From Phytoseiulus persimilis (taxonomy: Eukaryota; Arthropoda; Arachnida; Mesostigmata; Phytoseiidae), in contig CM075103.1 of the NCBI GenBank assembly GCA_037576195.1, positions 23,002,001 through 23,066,000 of the forward strand: a stretch of 64,000 nt of DNA. Direction: 5' to 3'. Below, piece after piece: positions 49,252 through 59,235 of the stretch; position 1 is the stretch's first letter, and every line of letters starts with the position of its first letter. Position numbers and translations under genes: made by a program. Below the pieces are notes generated by a model. It made no database searches. It had not been told where the DNA came from and was given only the letters and a program-made list of their open reading frames with translations.

Positions 49252-52200
49252 TCAGGCGTCTTCTTCTGACTCGTCCTCCGCTTCCACGCGCAACTGATCG
49301 TCCTCGTCCTCCTCATCCTCGTCATCGTTGACGTCCATTTCCAGCAAACGCATCCTCCGCCCGGAAATCCGGATGCAACAAAGTTTGCGAGGACCACTCA
49401 CGGCGAGGATCTGTTCTCCGGCGGAGCAGTTGTCCAGGACACGGTGATTCATCTTGTCGATGAAAGCTCTGCAACGACAGGGAAATGATCCACGGAACCG
49501 AACGGATCACCGGAATCATCCAGCGCAATCATCGACTAGTGACCTTGTTTCGGGATTCGATTCGGAGAAAGGCACTCACCCTGCGTCCAGAGCGAGACTG
49601 CGCCAATCGTCTTGGAGTTCGGCCACGTCCCGCCAGTGATGGGCTTCAACGCGGTCGAGCGGGAACTGCGCCAGGATCGCGGTGTCCCCGTCCTTCAGTA
49701 TCAGAGTGACGACTGTCGGCGAGAACATCTGCGCTGTGATAATTCGCTTCAGCTGGTCGCTGTCTGGAGTTTTCAGAGACGTGCTGAAGAAAGCACCGAT
49801 TTTCAGGACACAGAAGGTTTCGTTCCTGAATACGACCATGTGTCTCGAGCCGGGGCTCGGCACGACGCAAGTGTGCACGGTGGTCTCCGACACTGGAAGA
49901 AAGAATTTGAGCTTCATTCACGTCGGACAATTTCATCGCTGGACGCGGAAGCGAGAGGTCCCCGAACGGAGAAACTCGGTCGGGTTACTCACTCAGCTGA
50001 CTGAAAATGCAATCTTCGCTGATCGGTAAGGGACCCATTAATCTTTCAGGTTGAGCACGATTAGTGAAGCCCGCGCCGAGTCCGTGGAAGAGCTGCTTAA
50101 TAGCTTTCTTGAAGTCGTCGTATTCTTGGATGAGAGACGTGTGCTTGCGATGCACGGACCATTCGATTTCGCGCAGGTCAGGAATTCCGAACTCATCTGC
50201 GAAGGTAGCCGTGCTTCGGTTCAAAGACTCGAATATATTGGAGGATGATGTGTCGGTGAGATGAGGGAGAAACTCTTACTGATTTGCACTTTGAGGGGCT
50301 CGTCCTGGAAATACTGTCCGACCTGGTCAAGGGCGAGGTCATTTCCTCTCGCCGTGGTCAGGTATGCAGAGACCTGAAGATTATGACCAACGGATAAGCG
50401 ATTCGGATTCGAGTACCGTGAATTACGCCCGAAAGTCTCCTTCTGTTCACTGACCTTCGCTAAGTCTCCCGCAAGCTGAACGTGTAGTTCATCGGTGATA
50501 TTATCGTCGCTCAGCGCAATTACCGTCGCGCGAAGCCATCGGAAGAACGCTTTGAGGTTTCCTATATTCCAGGTTGCTACCTGCGGGAGGAAAATATAGT
50601 TTTGCTCATGATTATGGTTATTCATTGATCGTCTAATGTGCTATTCACTTCTCTGCATGAAGGCATCACATCGCATCCGGTTGCTGGAGCGAGTAAACTC
50701 AGCGACAATCTCAGGTTGCCCGTCCCCACTTTTCCGTAGTGTTTCTCGCATCCCTCAATGTATTCTGATCACATTCTACGGTCAAACCCGATCCGGCAAG
50801 CCCTTCCGTCTCGGAGCGAGAAGTGACGCCTCTCAGTCCGATGTGTACGACGGTTTCGGGCTTCCGTATCTTACGCACCGGGAGTCGATGAGCTGGTACT
50901 TTGAACGGTTCTTTCTGCTCGACAGCATTCCTGCCCGGACGAGTCCCATGAGCGAACTCACATTGCTGTTCTTATACAGCTCTCTGAGTGCCTCTCTACT
51001 TCCACTGTCCCGCCACCAGTCTCCCAGCGTATCCGTACCCTTACATTATTCTCCGTGAGAGTAGGACTCAGCTTGGAGTTCATTGCGTCCGTCGTGATAC
51101 GATGCATATTCCTCGTCACTCCAATCATTTAGTCAAAACGAGCGAACGACGAGTACAGAGTGTTTCGGTCGTCAAGGTTCAACCCTGATTTCGTGACGTA
51201 CTGTTGCGTCGAGAGTGAATGTTCTGCGGGAAGGTATCTATGAATGCATTACGCACTGCTCACCTCCTGGAGCTCGTATACTTTCAGCATCAGCATGCGG
51301 ATGGACTTGCTGATGACCTCGAGAGTCGGCAGCGAGAGATTGCAACCCACGTACTCAGTCCAGTTCGCGAGGCCGTTGACCTGGTGAACGTGGTAGAACA
51401 GCCTCTGAAGAGCCTGCGGAGGAAACTTTGGAAAATCGCCACGAAGCTCACTCTGTCTTAATGGGACAAGCAAAGCTGATTCTATTACTGCGAACTGAAC
51501 CAAAGCCTGGCTCCAGATCAGAAACATGGTTTCCGCTGAGACCCGGAGAGGATTCACGGAGAAAATCGGAGCTGTCTTAGGAAGGGCATGACACTCACAG
51601 GAATGATATTGGAGAAAATGACTTTCCCGAGGTAGGCGTAGCTGGCCTCTACACTGGAGCTCAATTTGTTGAGACCTTTGGGCGTCACCTGTGCTCGGAA
51701 AGAAAACGGCGGCTTGTTTGGCTCCGGATTTCAGTGCAGCGAACGTAATCGGAGAAAAATCGCCAAGAGAGCGGTCAGCTTGTAGCTAGTGGCGTACCCA
51801 GGGGGGAAAGGTGAGGGGCATCCATGGGGTGGTTTAGTCAGGATTAAACGAAGGGCAGAGCGCCACGCCCCCCCCCCCCCCAAAAAACTCCTCGATAATA
51901 GTGGGAAGGGTGAATTAAATTCTACTTCGATGGGAAGAATAGTTCCGAAAAGATCCATTGCTATCAGGAAAGTCTTCACAGGTTTGAAAACCATGTTGAT
52001 CGCGTCATGAAAAGCTCGCGACGATGATGATTATTATCATCATCATCACACCCTTGCCAGCCCCGAAAGTGAAAGCTGGGTACGCCCCTGGCTGTAACGA
52101 TGACACAACAGTGAAGGAAGAGAGGTCGGAAATTGAGAACCTTATGGAGGAGAATGTCTCTCAACGAGACCGTGAGTGTCCCAAAAACAATCAGCTCCAT

Positions 52201-53283
52201 GAGATCGTCCTGCAGTGATTCGCCTTGCGCGAAGTTCAGAAGCTTCGAGTCCATCTCGAGAATTACGTCGTCCCAAGACTCCTTCAGCAAGTTAATCGCT
52301 GCGTTCAGATAATCTGCAGAACGAAGGTGGAATTCGTGAATTTTTTCACCTCCATATTTTCCGTCGGAGCTTTTAGAGGCTCTGATGGGTCGTTTAATGT
52401 GAGTCGGCGATCAACGGAATCTGTTCCGAAGCAGGAACCAGGCGGAAATCTCACCCAGAAGGTACTCCACTTGGCGATTGAAATATGCCATGGTCTGCAA
52501 TTGATCGCGCCCTGCATGCAGCTGCGCAGTTTCGAATATCACGTAGTGACCGGTTTTGTTGAAGCCATAGATTCTTGAGCAATCCGCGTTGAGAGCAGCG
52601 CAGAACAAGTCCGGCGCACGAATCACCCCGCAGGGCAAAGTTCCGTTTAGAGACAGGAGAATCATCTCTTTGAAAACGCAGACCATCAAGTTAAACGGAA
52701 CGTTCTCAGGAGGCGGCGGATCCTTGAACTTCTTGAATAGATCGAGCTTCGGCGGACAGCAGTTCGGCGCCAGGATATCTCGCACGGCCGTGCGGGCTTC
52801 GTCTAGGATCCAGTGGATGTTGAGAACTGTTTCATCGGTGTTTATCGAGTAGATACTCTCTCCGCGTTCAACATGAACGAGATCGAAGTGACCTGAAACA
52901 CAGAGCAGGGTAATCCACCATGGACACCAGATACTCGATATTCGGACGATTTCCGTCTCAAAGCGGAACTGGGTGGTTCGGTTCAACTGCCCTCAAACGG
53001 CCCCCTGGGACTATGTTAGGAATCCTAACTCAGGATCGGAGTTGAACTCACAGTCAGAGTAGGCGATTATGAGATTCAGTCCATCCGGTTTCCAGCTCAA
53101 CGCGGTAACGGTGATACCATCCCTGGGTTTTGGACGAGTCCAAACCTTCTGCCATTTATGTCTGTGAACCACAACTTCACCGTTCTCGAAGGCCAAGGCG
53201 AGCAAGTCCATCTTCGGTGACCAGGCCATGCGAGTCACCACCGCAGGGAGAGTTTTGTCCTCCAACTGTTGGAAAGGAGCCAT
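49252..53283 (-). CDS. ANAPC4: anaphase-promoting complex subunit 4
   Basis: Ten coding exons in transcript order: 53052-53283, 52455-52892, 52141-52313, 51599-51688, 51264-51413, 50455-50580, 50280-50373, 49993-50196, 49580-49892, 49252-49468. They keep phase and give 678 residues, shorter than the roughly 800 of human APC4. The N-terminus is an APC4-type WD40 region (VTRMAWSPKMDLLALAFENG, TALSWKPDG). The middle has the APC4 helical domain (LKESWDDVILEMDSKL, LKAFFRWL). The end is the family's acidic tail (EMDVNDDEDEEDEDD). APC4 is a scaffold of the anaphase-promoting complex, the E3 ubiquitin ligase that drives mitotic exit. The ATG follows directly on an acceptor (TTTTCAG|ATGG), so a non-coding first exon is likely. 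Exon 8 uses the acceptor CTTCGCAG at 50197, because the earlier AG breaks frame. Intron 3 contains the element at 51788. Confidence 0.92.
51788..52091. mobile_element. putative miniature inverted-repeat element in ANAPC4 intron 3
   Basis: The left end (51788-51802, AGTGGCGTACCCAGG) and the inverted right end (52076-52091, CCAGGGGCGTACCCAG on the minus strand) share 12 of 13 core bases. Similar GGCGTACCCAGG ends are common on non-autonomous DNA elements in animal genomes. The 304-base interior holds a 14-C tract (51868-51881) and a GATGATGAT/ATCATCATC hairpin (about 52023-52047) but no transposase. The flanks TTGTAGC and CTGTAAC could be a decayed target duplication. Insertion within an intron leaves the coding sequence intact. 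Confidence 0.5.
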
Positions 53284-53527
53284 CTGAAAACGTGAAGGTT
53301 GAGGAGTGAGACTCGCTCGGCCGCTCCCAGCGCATTTATTCCGTTTCGGGAAACAAGCCTTTCCTCCGAGGCCAGGAGGATGACACTCTTCAGACATGCA
53401 TCTGGTTTGTTCGTAGTCTATCAACTGCTCAGAGGCTTGGAACCGATTGCTGAGACAAGTTCACTCTTCATGGAATACCTACATGTATTCAAGGGCACGA
53501 GAGGAATGATAACTAGAATCGCAACAG

Positions 53528-53533
53528 TTTATT
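53528..53533 (-). terminator. poly(A) signal for MTO1 (AATAAA on minus strand)
   Basis: 37 bases past the MTO1 stop and 245 bases before the ANAPC4 ATG on the same strand. Confidence 0.7.
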
Positions 53534-53570
53534 CAGCGAGGAATTATATACATAGTTCGATTTGAGCCCG

Positions 53571-55493
53571 TTATCTGTCAAGAGAACATTCGCTCCGTCG
53601 TGAAGCGCCTAATAATCGTAGTAGTGCGTCGGGCGTCATTCCTTGTATTCGCGACGCTGCCCCTATCGTCGCTGGTTTTGAGAGTTCCAGCTTCTCCATG
53701 AGTTCACCTGATAAGTTCAGTTCCTTAGATGTGAAATCAAGGTCCCTCGGTATCGAAATACTCTCGTTCAGCGAGAGTTCTTGTATTTGGCGCAGTTGCA
53801 GTTCGATGAAAGGAGCGTATAAAGCCTCGATTCTCAGTCTCTCGAAGAGGATCCGATTCTGAACAACGTTTTTCAGATCTGGATTATGATCGTGAGCGTC
53901 GAGTAGTTCGTCGACCACCAGATTCTCGTATTGGAGCATCTGGAAGCCTGACCTTGGATGAGGATTTTCTGCAACTCCACTGCTCGGAATAAGTTTGGCC
54001 CAAATCGAAGAGGAATGACTCTTCGTTTGTAGGACAAGCTTCGCTTTCTCGAGGGCAGTCGTAGTCTCAAGGAACTTCCTGTAGCGACTTTCGTGAACGC
54101 AGCCCGCCTTGTAGCCTTTCTCCGTCAGCCGCACATCCGCGTTGTCAGGTCGAAGATGAAGCCGAAACTCGGACCGAGCTGTGAACATGCGATACGGTTC
54201 CAGTGTTCCGTGGGTGGTGAGGTCATCGATCAGAACTCCGATATAGCTTTCGAGCCGATTAAGAACCACGGATTTCTCTCCTTTTATGCTCTGCACCGCG
54301 TTGATCCCGGCCACGATCCCTTGGGCTGCGGCCTCCTCGTAGCCGGTGGTGCCGTTAATCTGGCCGGCGAAGAAAAGACCGGACACTTTCTTGGTCTGCA
54401 GCGATGGGAACAGTTCCCTAGGATCGACGTAATCGTACGCGACGCCGTACCCGGGCCGCGCAAGCTCCGCTTTCTCGCAGCCCTGCATCGTCTGCACCAA
54501 CTTCAGCTGCTCCTGCTCGGGCATCGTGCACGAAATCCCGTTGGGATAGACGATGTCAGAATCGAAGCCTTCTTCTTCCAGCCAGACCTGATGACGCCTC
54601 CCGGGGAACCGGAGGACTTTTGATTCGATTGAAGGGCAATACCGAGGTCCGGTTACCTCCTCGGTGACGTGCACGTTCTGGTGCATGTTGGACTTGACGA
54701 TGTGTTCGACTACCAGCTCGGTGTGCGTCAAATGCGAAACTAGCTGCTGTTCTGGCTCCAACCAAACTCGGTCGTTCAGGAAGGAGAAGGGCACGGGTGG
54801 GTTGTCAGACGGCACCGTTTGCAATGAGCTGAAGTCTATTGAGCTCCGGACCAATCGCGGTGGGGTCCCCGTCTTGAGTCGTCCCAGACGGAAACCCAGT
54901 TTGTTCAGAGTGTTCGCGAGACCAACCGCGGGTTTGTCGCCGATGCGGCCTGCGGGCCAGGTTTCCAGACCGATATTGATCATGCCCTTGAGGAAAGTGC
55001 CGGTCGTCAGAATCACAGCCCGAGCCTCGATGAGTTCGCCGCTCTCAAGGGAGACGCCTGTGCAAGTTCCTCCGTCCAAGCACAAGTTTTCAACGCTCCC
55101 CTCGAGAACCTTCAGGTTCTGATGCTCTTGGATGGCTTTCTGCATGTGGGATTTGTAGATCTTGCGATCGATCTGGGCGCGTATGCCCCACACCGCGGGC
55201 CCTTTCTTGCGGTTCAACACTTTGTAACTGGTTCCCGAAAGGTCGCACAGGCCAGGAGAGAGTCCTCCCAGAGCATCCAGTTCTCTCATCAGGTGGCCTT
55301 TACCGATCCCGCCGAACGAGGGATTGCACGACATTTCTCCTATCGTGTCGAACCTGTGCGTAACGAGCACCGTCGATGCGCCCATCCGCGCCGCGGCGGA
55401 TGCGGCTTCGCAGCCTGCATGGCCGCCACCAACAACGATGACATCGTAACGGTGTTTCGCTGCGGAGTTCAGGAGTCGACGCACATGCAGCAT
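53571..55493 (-). CDS. MTO1: mitochondrial tRNA modification enzyme MTO1 (MnmG/GidA family)
   Basis: One uninterrupted exon of 640 codons from the ATG at 55493. With GTPBP3 (MnmE), the protein installs the 5-taurinomethyl (or carboxymethylaminomethyl-type) group on the wobble uridine of mitochondrial tRNAs. The dinucleotide-binding loop VIVVGGGHAGCEAA is at about 18-31. Family blocks follow: MSCNPSFGGIGKGHLMRELD, the GidA signature GPRYCPSIE with its conserved Cys, and the second signature GQINGTTGYEEAAAQG. The C-terminal helical domain that contacts MnmE is present. A short Arg/Ser-containing leader (MLHVRRLLNSAAKHR) is consistent with mitochondrial import. Length fits the family. The gene lies head-to-tail upstream of ANAPC4, 288 bases from its ATG. 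The lack of introns contrasts with ANAPC4. Confidence 0.96.
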   Translation of the reverse strand: MLHVRRLLNSAAKHRYDVIVVGGGHAGCEAASAAARMGASTVLVTHRFDTIGEMSCNPSFGGIGKGHLMRELDALGGLSPGLCDLSGTSYKVLNRKKGPAVWGIRAQIDRKIYKSHMQKAIQEHQNLKVLEGSVENLCLDGGTCTGVSLESGELIEARAVILTTGTFLKGMINIGLETWPAGRIGDKPAVGLANTLNKLGFRLGRLKTGTPPRLVRSSIDFSSLQTVPSDNPPVPFSFLNDRVWLEPEQQLVSHLTHTELVVEHIVKSNMHQNVHVTEEVTGPRYCPSIESKVLRFPGRRHQVWLEEEGFDSDIVYPNGISCTMPEQEQLKLVQTMQGCEKAELARPGYGVAYDYVDPRELFPSLQTKKVSGLFFAGQINGTTGYEEAAAQGIVAGINAVQSIKGEKSVVLNRLESYIGVLIDDLTTHGTLEPYRMFTARSEFRLHLRPDNADVRLTEKGYKAGCVHESRYRKFLETTTALEKAKLVLQTKSHSSSIWAKLIPSSGVAENPHPRSGFQMLQYENLVVDELLDAHDHNPDLKNVVQNRILFERLRIEALYAPFIELQLRQIQELSLNESISIPRDLDFTSKELNLSGELMEKLELSKPATIGAASRIQGMTPDALLRLLGASRRSECSLDR

Positions 55494-56673
55494 CGGTCCG
55501 CCTCTGCAATAAATGCGCTGCTTACAAAATCTTCTAACGACGTTCTCTCTGCTGGCTCTGCGTCTCTCCGTGTATTTTCGGGAGCTCTTCTAAATTCCGA
55601 CTCCCGGATGCTCCTAGCCGGCTTCAGTCACCCGTGGGGCGGTCACAGCTTTCCACGGCAGTCAGGTTTATCGTCATTTTGAACTTCCGTTCCCAATGAA
55701 TAGAAAAGGTCATGGCAACCATCGAACGACACCCACCAAGAACTGAAGCGCGCTGCAAGATCCGATTGGGAGGCTTGCAGCGTCCGACCTCGCAAAAATC
55801 TGTTTCGAGCTTGAAAGAGATGACCAACCTTTCAAGGTCCGGAGTCGATGACAAGAGGTGGACGAGCTAAACTATATTTCCGCAGGGCCACACTGTTGCC
55901 ACGCGCTGTGTTGATATTCGGTTTTTGAGATCTCCTCTCGAAGAACTCAAGCGCGCTTCTGGTGCCGTTCACAGGGTGCTATTCGAACGACTTCGAAGCG
56001 CCATGTGCGGGTTCGAGTGTATCGCGGAAGCTCAATGATCGCCCGAGGATAATTCCACGGAGCCTCCGACAGGGCTCAGATCTCTACTCTCGAGCTCTCG
56101 TGGAGCTAGTTAGTAGATCCGACTCGAACTAGGAAAGAGGAACGGCCGCGGTGTTCCCACGATTTGAGCGGCGGACCACTGTAGGTGACGCTCTGGTCGA
56201 CTCGGGTCCGCGCGGTCTTAAAGCGCGGAAAGCCGAGCTGCTCCAAATAAACAAAACAAGCCGGGACAACTCTTCTCGAACGTTTTCGCTAACGAAGATC
56301 TCGAGAGAACTCCTCAATAAGTGAGTATACCGTCTGTCGACGTAGGCTGTGCGAGCGATGTCGAAGACTCACTTTCTCCCCACTGCGGCGCTCCTGTTTC
56401 GAAACCTGAGCAGTCGCTCCAACCATAGGAAGACAGAAGTTGCTTACACTTTGACAACTCCCGATAAATATATCTCAACTTTCAACTAGTCGGCAATCCC
56501 CCCATGTTCTGTTCCCTCTTTGAGCATCGATAATTTCGACAAGGTTCTGCTGCAGGTTAAGAGTCGCCATCGCGATGGCATCATCGTGACGACTGAATTA
56601 AAATGATAACGCTGGCGTGTATACACATGAACACCGTAAGAATAGAAACATTCGACATTTCTAGGTAAACACC
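55494..56673. other. divergent promoter region between MTO1 and CXXC1
   Basis: 1.2 kb between two divergent starts. No conserved open frame or RNA gene. The bases just before the CXXC1 ATG (CATTTCTAG|GTAAACACC) could be an acceptor, suggesting a non-coding first exon. Confidence 0.4.
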
Positions 56674-59064
56674 ATGTCCGACAACGAGGAAGGGGTATAC
56701 TGTATATGCAGGACCACAGACACTTCGCGTTTCATGATCGGATGTGACAATTGTAATGAGTGGTACCACGGCGACTGCATTTCGATCACAGAGGAGTTCG
56801 CAAAATCAATTTCGAAGTTCTTCTGCCTCATATGCCGGACGAAAAACCCCGCTCTGAAGACCATTCACAAAACAGAAAAGACCGTTCCGCCCAGAGGAAC
56901 GTTTTGTGGGGACTGTAGCGGCTGCTTCCGGACGCAAGATTGTGGCAAATGTGAGGGGTGTGAGGAGGGACGGCGTTGTCGTAAGCGAATCTGCAAGGTA
57001 AGCAGTGGTTGAGCCGCTCTCCATAGATTGAGGGATATTCTGAACAGACGCATATGGTTTCCCGCCCACAACTAGAATAGTTTCCGAGCTCTCATTGGAC
57101 AGAGCTCGGATCCCATCCGTTGACTTCATCGTTCTCGGAATGGCTTTCAGGTCGAACGCAAGAAGAAGGAAGAGAAACGAGAAAAACGACGTCGCGAAGA
57201 AGAAGAGGCAGAAAGATTGCGCCTCGAGGAGGAAGAGCGAGAGAGGGAACGGAAGCGGCGCGAGAAAGAACGCAAGAGACGCGAGAAAGAGAAGGAGAAA
57301 GAGAAAGAGAAAGAGAAAGAGAAAGAAGAAGAAATGCAGCGCAAAAAAGATCGGTACCAGAATGACGATGAATATGTCCCACCCGAATTCAGCCGAGGAC
57401 CCAAACGTACTACTCGTAAAAAACCCGAGGTATCAATCGATTTCAGCGTTCCTTTCCGAGAATTCGAGAGCGCCGTCCCAGTATTGCACCGGGATGTTCG
57501 CCGAATTCACTAGTTGCGAAAAAAGCTCCCGCGAAGCATTACGACTCACTTTTACGTCTCCTCACAGCAAGTCGCACCCAAACGAACGCGACGTCGCGGG
57601 GATGAAGATGTTTGGAACAACCAGACGGCTGAACCCCAACAATGTCACGGACCGAAATGCGTTCAGCCTTCACGCCCAAACTCGAAGTACTGTTCGGATG
57701 AGTGCGGTATGAAACTGGCAATGAGTCGGATATTCGAGATTCTCCCGGCGAGAATTCAAGCTTGGCAGAAGAAACCCTCTGAGGCTGATGTAGCTAACCA
57801 GAAGGCTCTACAGAAAATTAGGTGGGTCATCTCCGGTTTCCTCGGATGGTAGTGTCCGTGTATCTCACGTATTTTTTGGGCTTTCACTGAGCTTGAGTGA
57901 GGAAACAACAGGGGCTCAAGCCCAAGCGGTAGCTTCATCTGTCTTGGAGTCCGGAGTGGATGCAGCTTATTCGCGGGGTGTACCATAGACTCGGAGACGA
58001 AGCGAACACTGAACAATGCAGGCTGTTAGATCGTCCGTTAATTCTGGGATTCGTTTCGCCTTAGGCTGCAAATACGCGAAGCAGAACTCGAAGAACTCGG
58101 ATGTCGGCGGAAGAAGCACGAGCTAGAGGAACTCATCAAAAAAGCGAAGTCTCAAACCATTACCGAAGAAGATGTCGACGAAGTGGAAGACTTGCAGGAG
58201 TCGATGTACTGTGTAACATGCGGGCACGAATACTCCACGAAAACCGCTGCGCGGCACATGGAGAAATGTTTTAACCGATTCGAGGGTCAGACGTCATACG
58301 GGAGCGCGTATCCTACGAAGAACGATCTCGTGGATTTATTCTGCGAGTTTTACAACTCTTCACAACAGACCTACTGTAAAAGATTGAAAATCCTATGCCC
58401 GGAACATTACAAGGTGAGAACAATGAGGCCACTCTCGGTTTGAACCTCCAAACGATTCACTCGTGAGAAGCGCCCTAGAATGAACAATCTCCCGAAAATT
58501 GTTCATCCTCGAAAGCCACGATCATGCTGATCAAGAATTTTTCAGGAACCGAAAGTTCTCGACAGCGAAGTGTGTGGATTTCCCGTGCAGAAAATTCTTT
58601 TCGATGACGAGCACGGCGAGTTTTGCCGTTTACCAAAAAAAAAGTGCACAAAACACATCTCGTGGGAAAGACTGAAACGAGCTCAAATTGACAACGACAT
58701 CGTTAGAGCGAGGTGAGTATGTAGTCGAACCCTAGAACCATGGATTGATGCTGATATGCTGGAGCTGTCTCGGAAGCACTCAGCTTTTCCTTCCGGTCAT
58801 TACGGGGATGATCAAGCTCAGAATGGCTCAAAGAAAAACAATTACAGATTGAAGCGAGAGGAGCTGACGGACCAGGAAAGAGTCGTTCACATGCAGATGA
58901 CGAGTCGGGGAGGTGTTCTTGGCTTGATGTTACACAACACCGTCGACCATGAGGACGATGGAATCGATCCTGGGCAGCACCGCCGAAAAATTAACGACGA
59001 AGCTGACAACGTGATCAAGCCGACAGCGTACCACGGCGACCATGATTACGGTTTCCGGCAGTGA
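56674..59064 (+). CDS. CXXC1: CXXC-type zinc finger protein 1 (CFP1), COMPASS subunit
   Basis: Six exons (56674-56997, 57151-57429, 57568-57821, 58065-58413, 58546-58712, 58848-59064), in phase throughout, give 529 residues. CFP1 targets the SET1/COMPASS H3K4 methyltransferase to promoters in the nucleus. A PHD finger lies at residues 10-54 (CICRTTDTSRFMIGCDNCNE, with YHGDC). A CXXC finger at 78-107 keeps all eight zinc cysteines, but only five residues separate the sixth and seventh, so the KFGG-containing loop is missing. A long Glu/Lys/Arg coil follows, then the Set1-interaction domain with CVQPSRPNSKYCSDECGMKL, EILPARIQAW, the CGHEYSTKTAARHMEKC zinc site and YCKRLKILCPEH. The human protein is longer (656), mostly in linkers. 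Its stop is 171 bases from that of the convergent kinase gene. Confidence 0.94.
57283..57332. repeat. coding GAGAAA microsatellite in CXXC1 exon 2
   Basis: Tandem GAGAAA units encode an alternating Glu-Lys run in the coiled region. The reading frame survives loss or gain of whole units, so length may vary between individuals. Confidence 0.8.
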
Positions 59065-59235
59065 AGCGGAACTTCCATGTGGAAATGTAAAGACTTGTTG
59101 TATTGTGTGGGAATATAATTTTTCCTCCCTAGTAAACACAGATTGTGGTCCTTCTGGTGGTCGGTGTCCGAAGGAAAATCAAAACAATTGGGTTCTGTCA
59201 GTTTGGTTGTCGTATTGCTGTCAAGTTTCTTCCCT

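Noticed and set aside
54093-55122. Long plus-strand frames opposite MTO1
   Set aside because: Shadows of the conserved minus-strand MTO1 exon.
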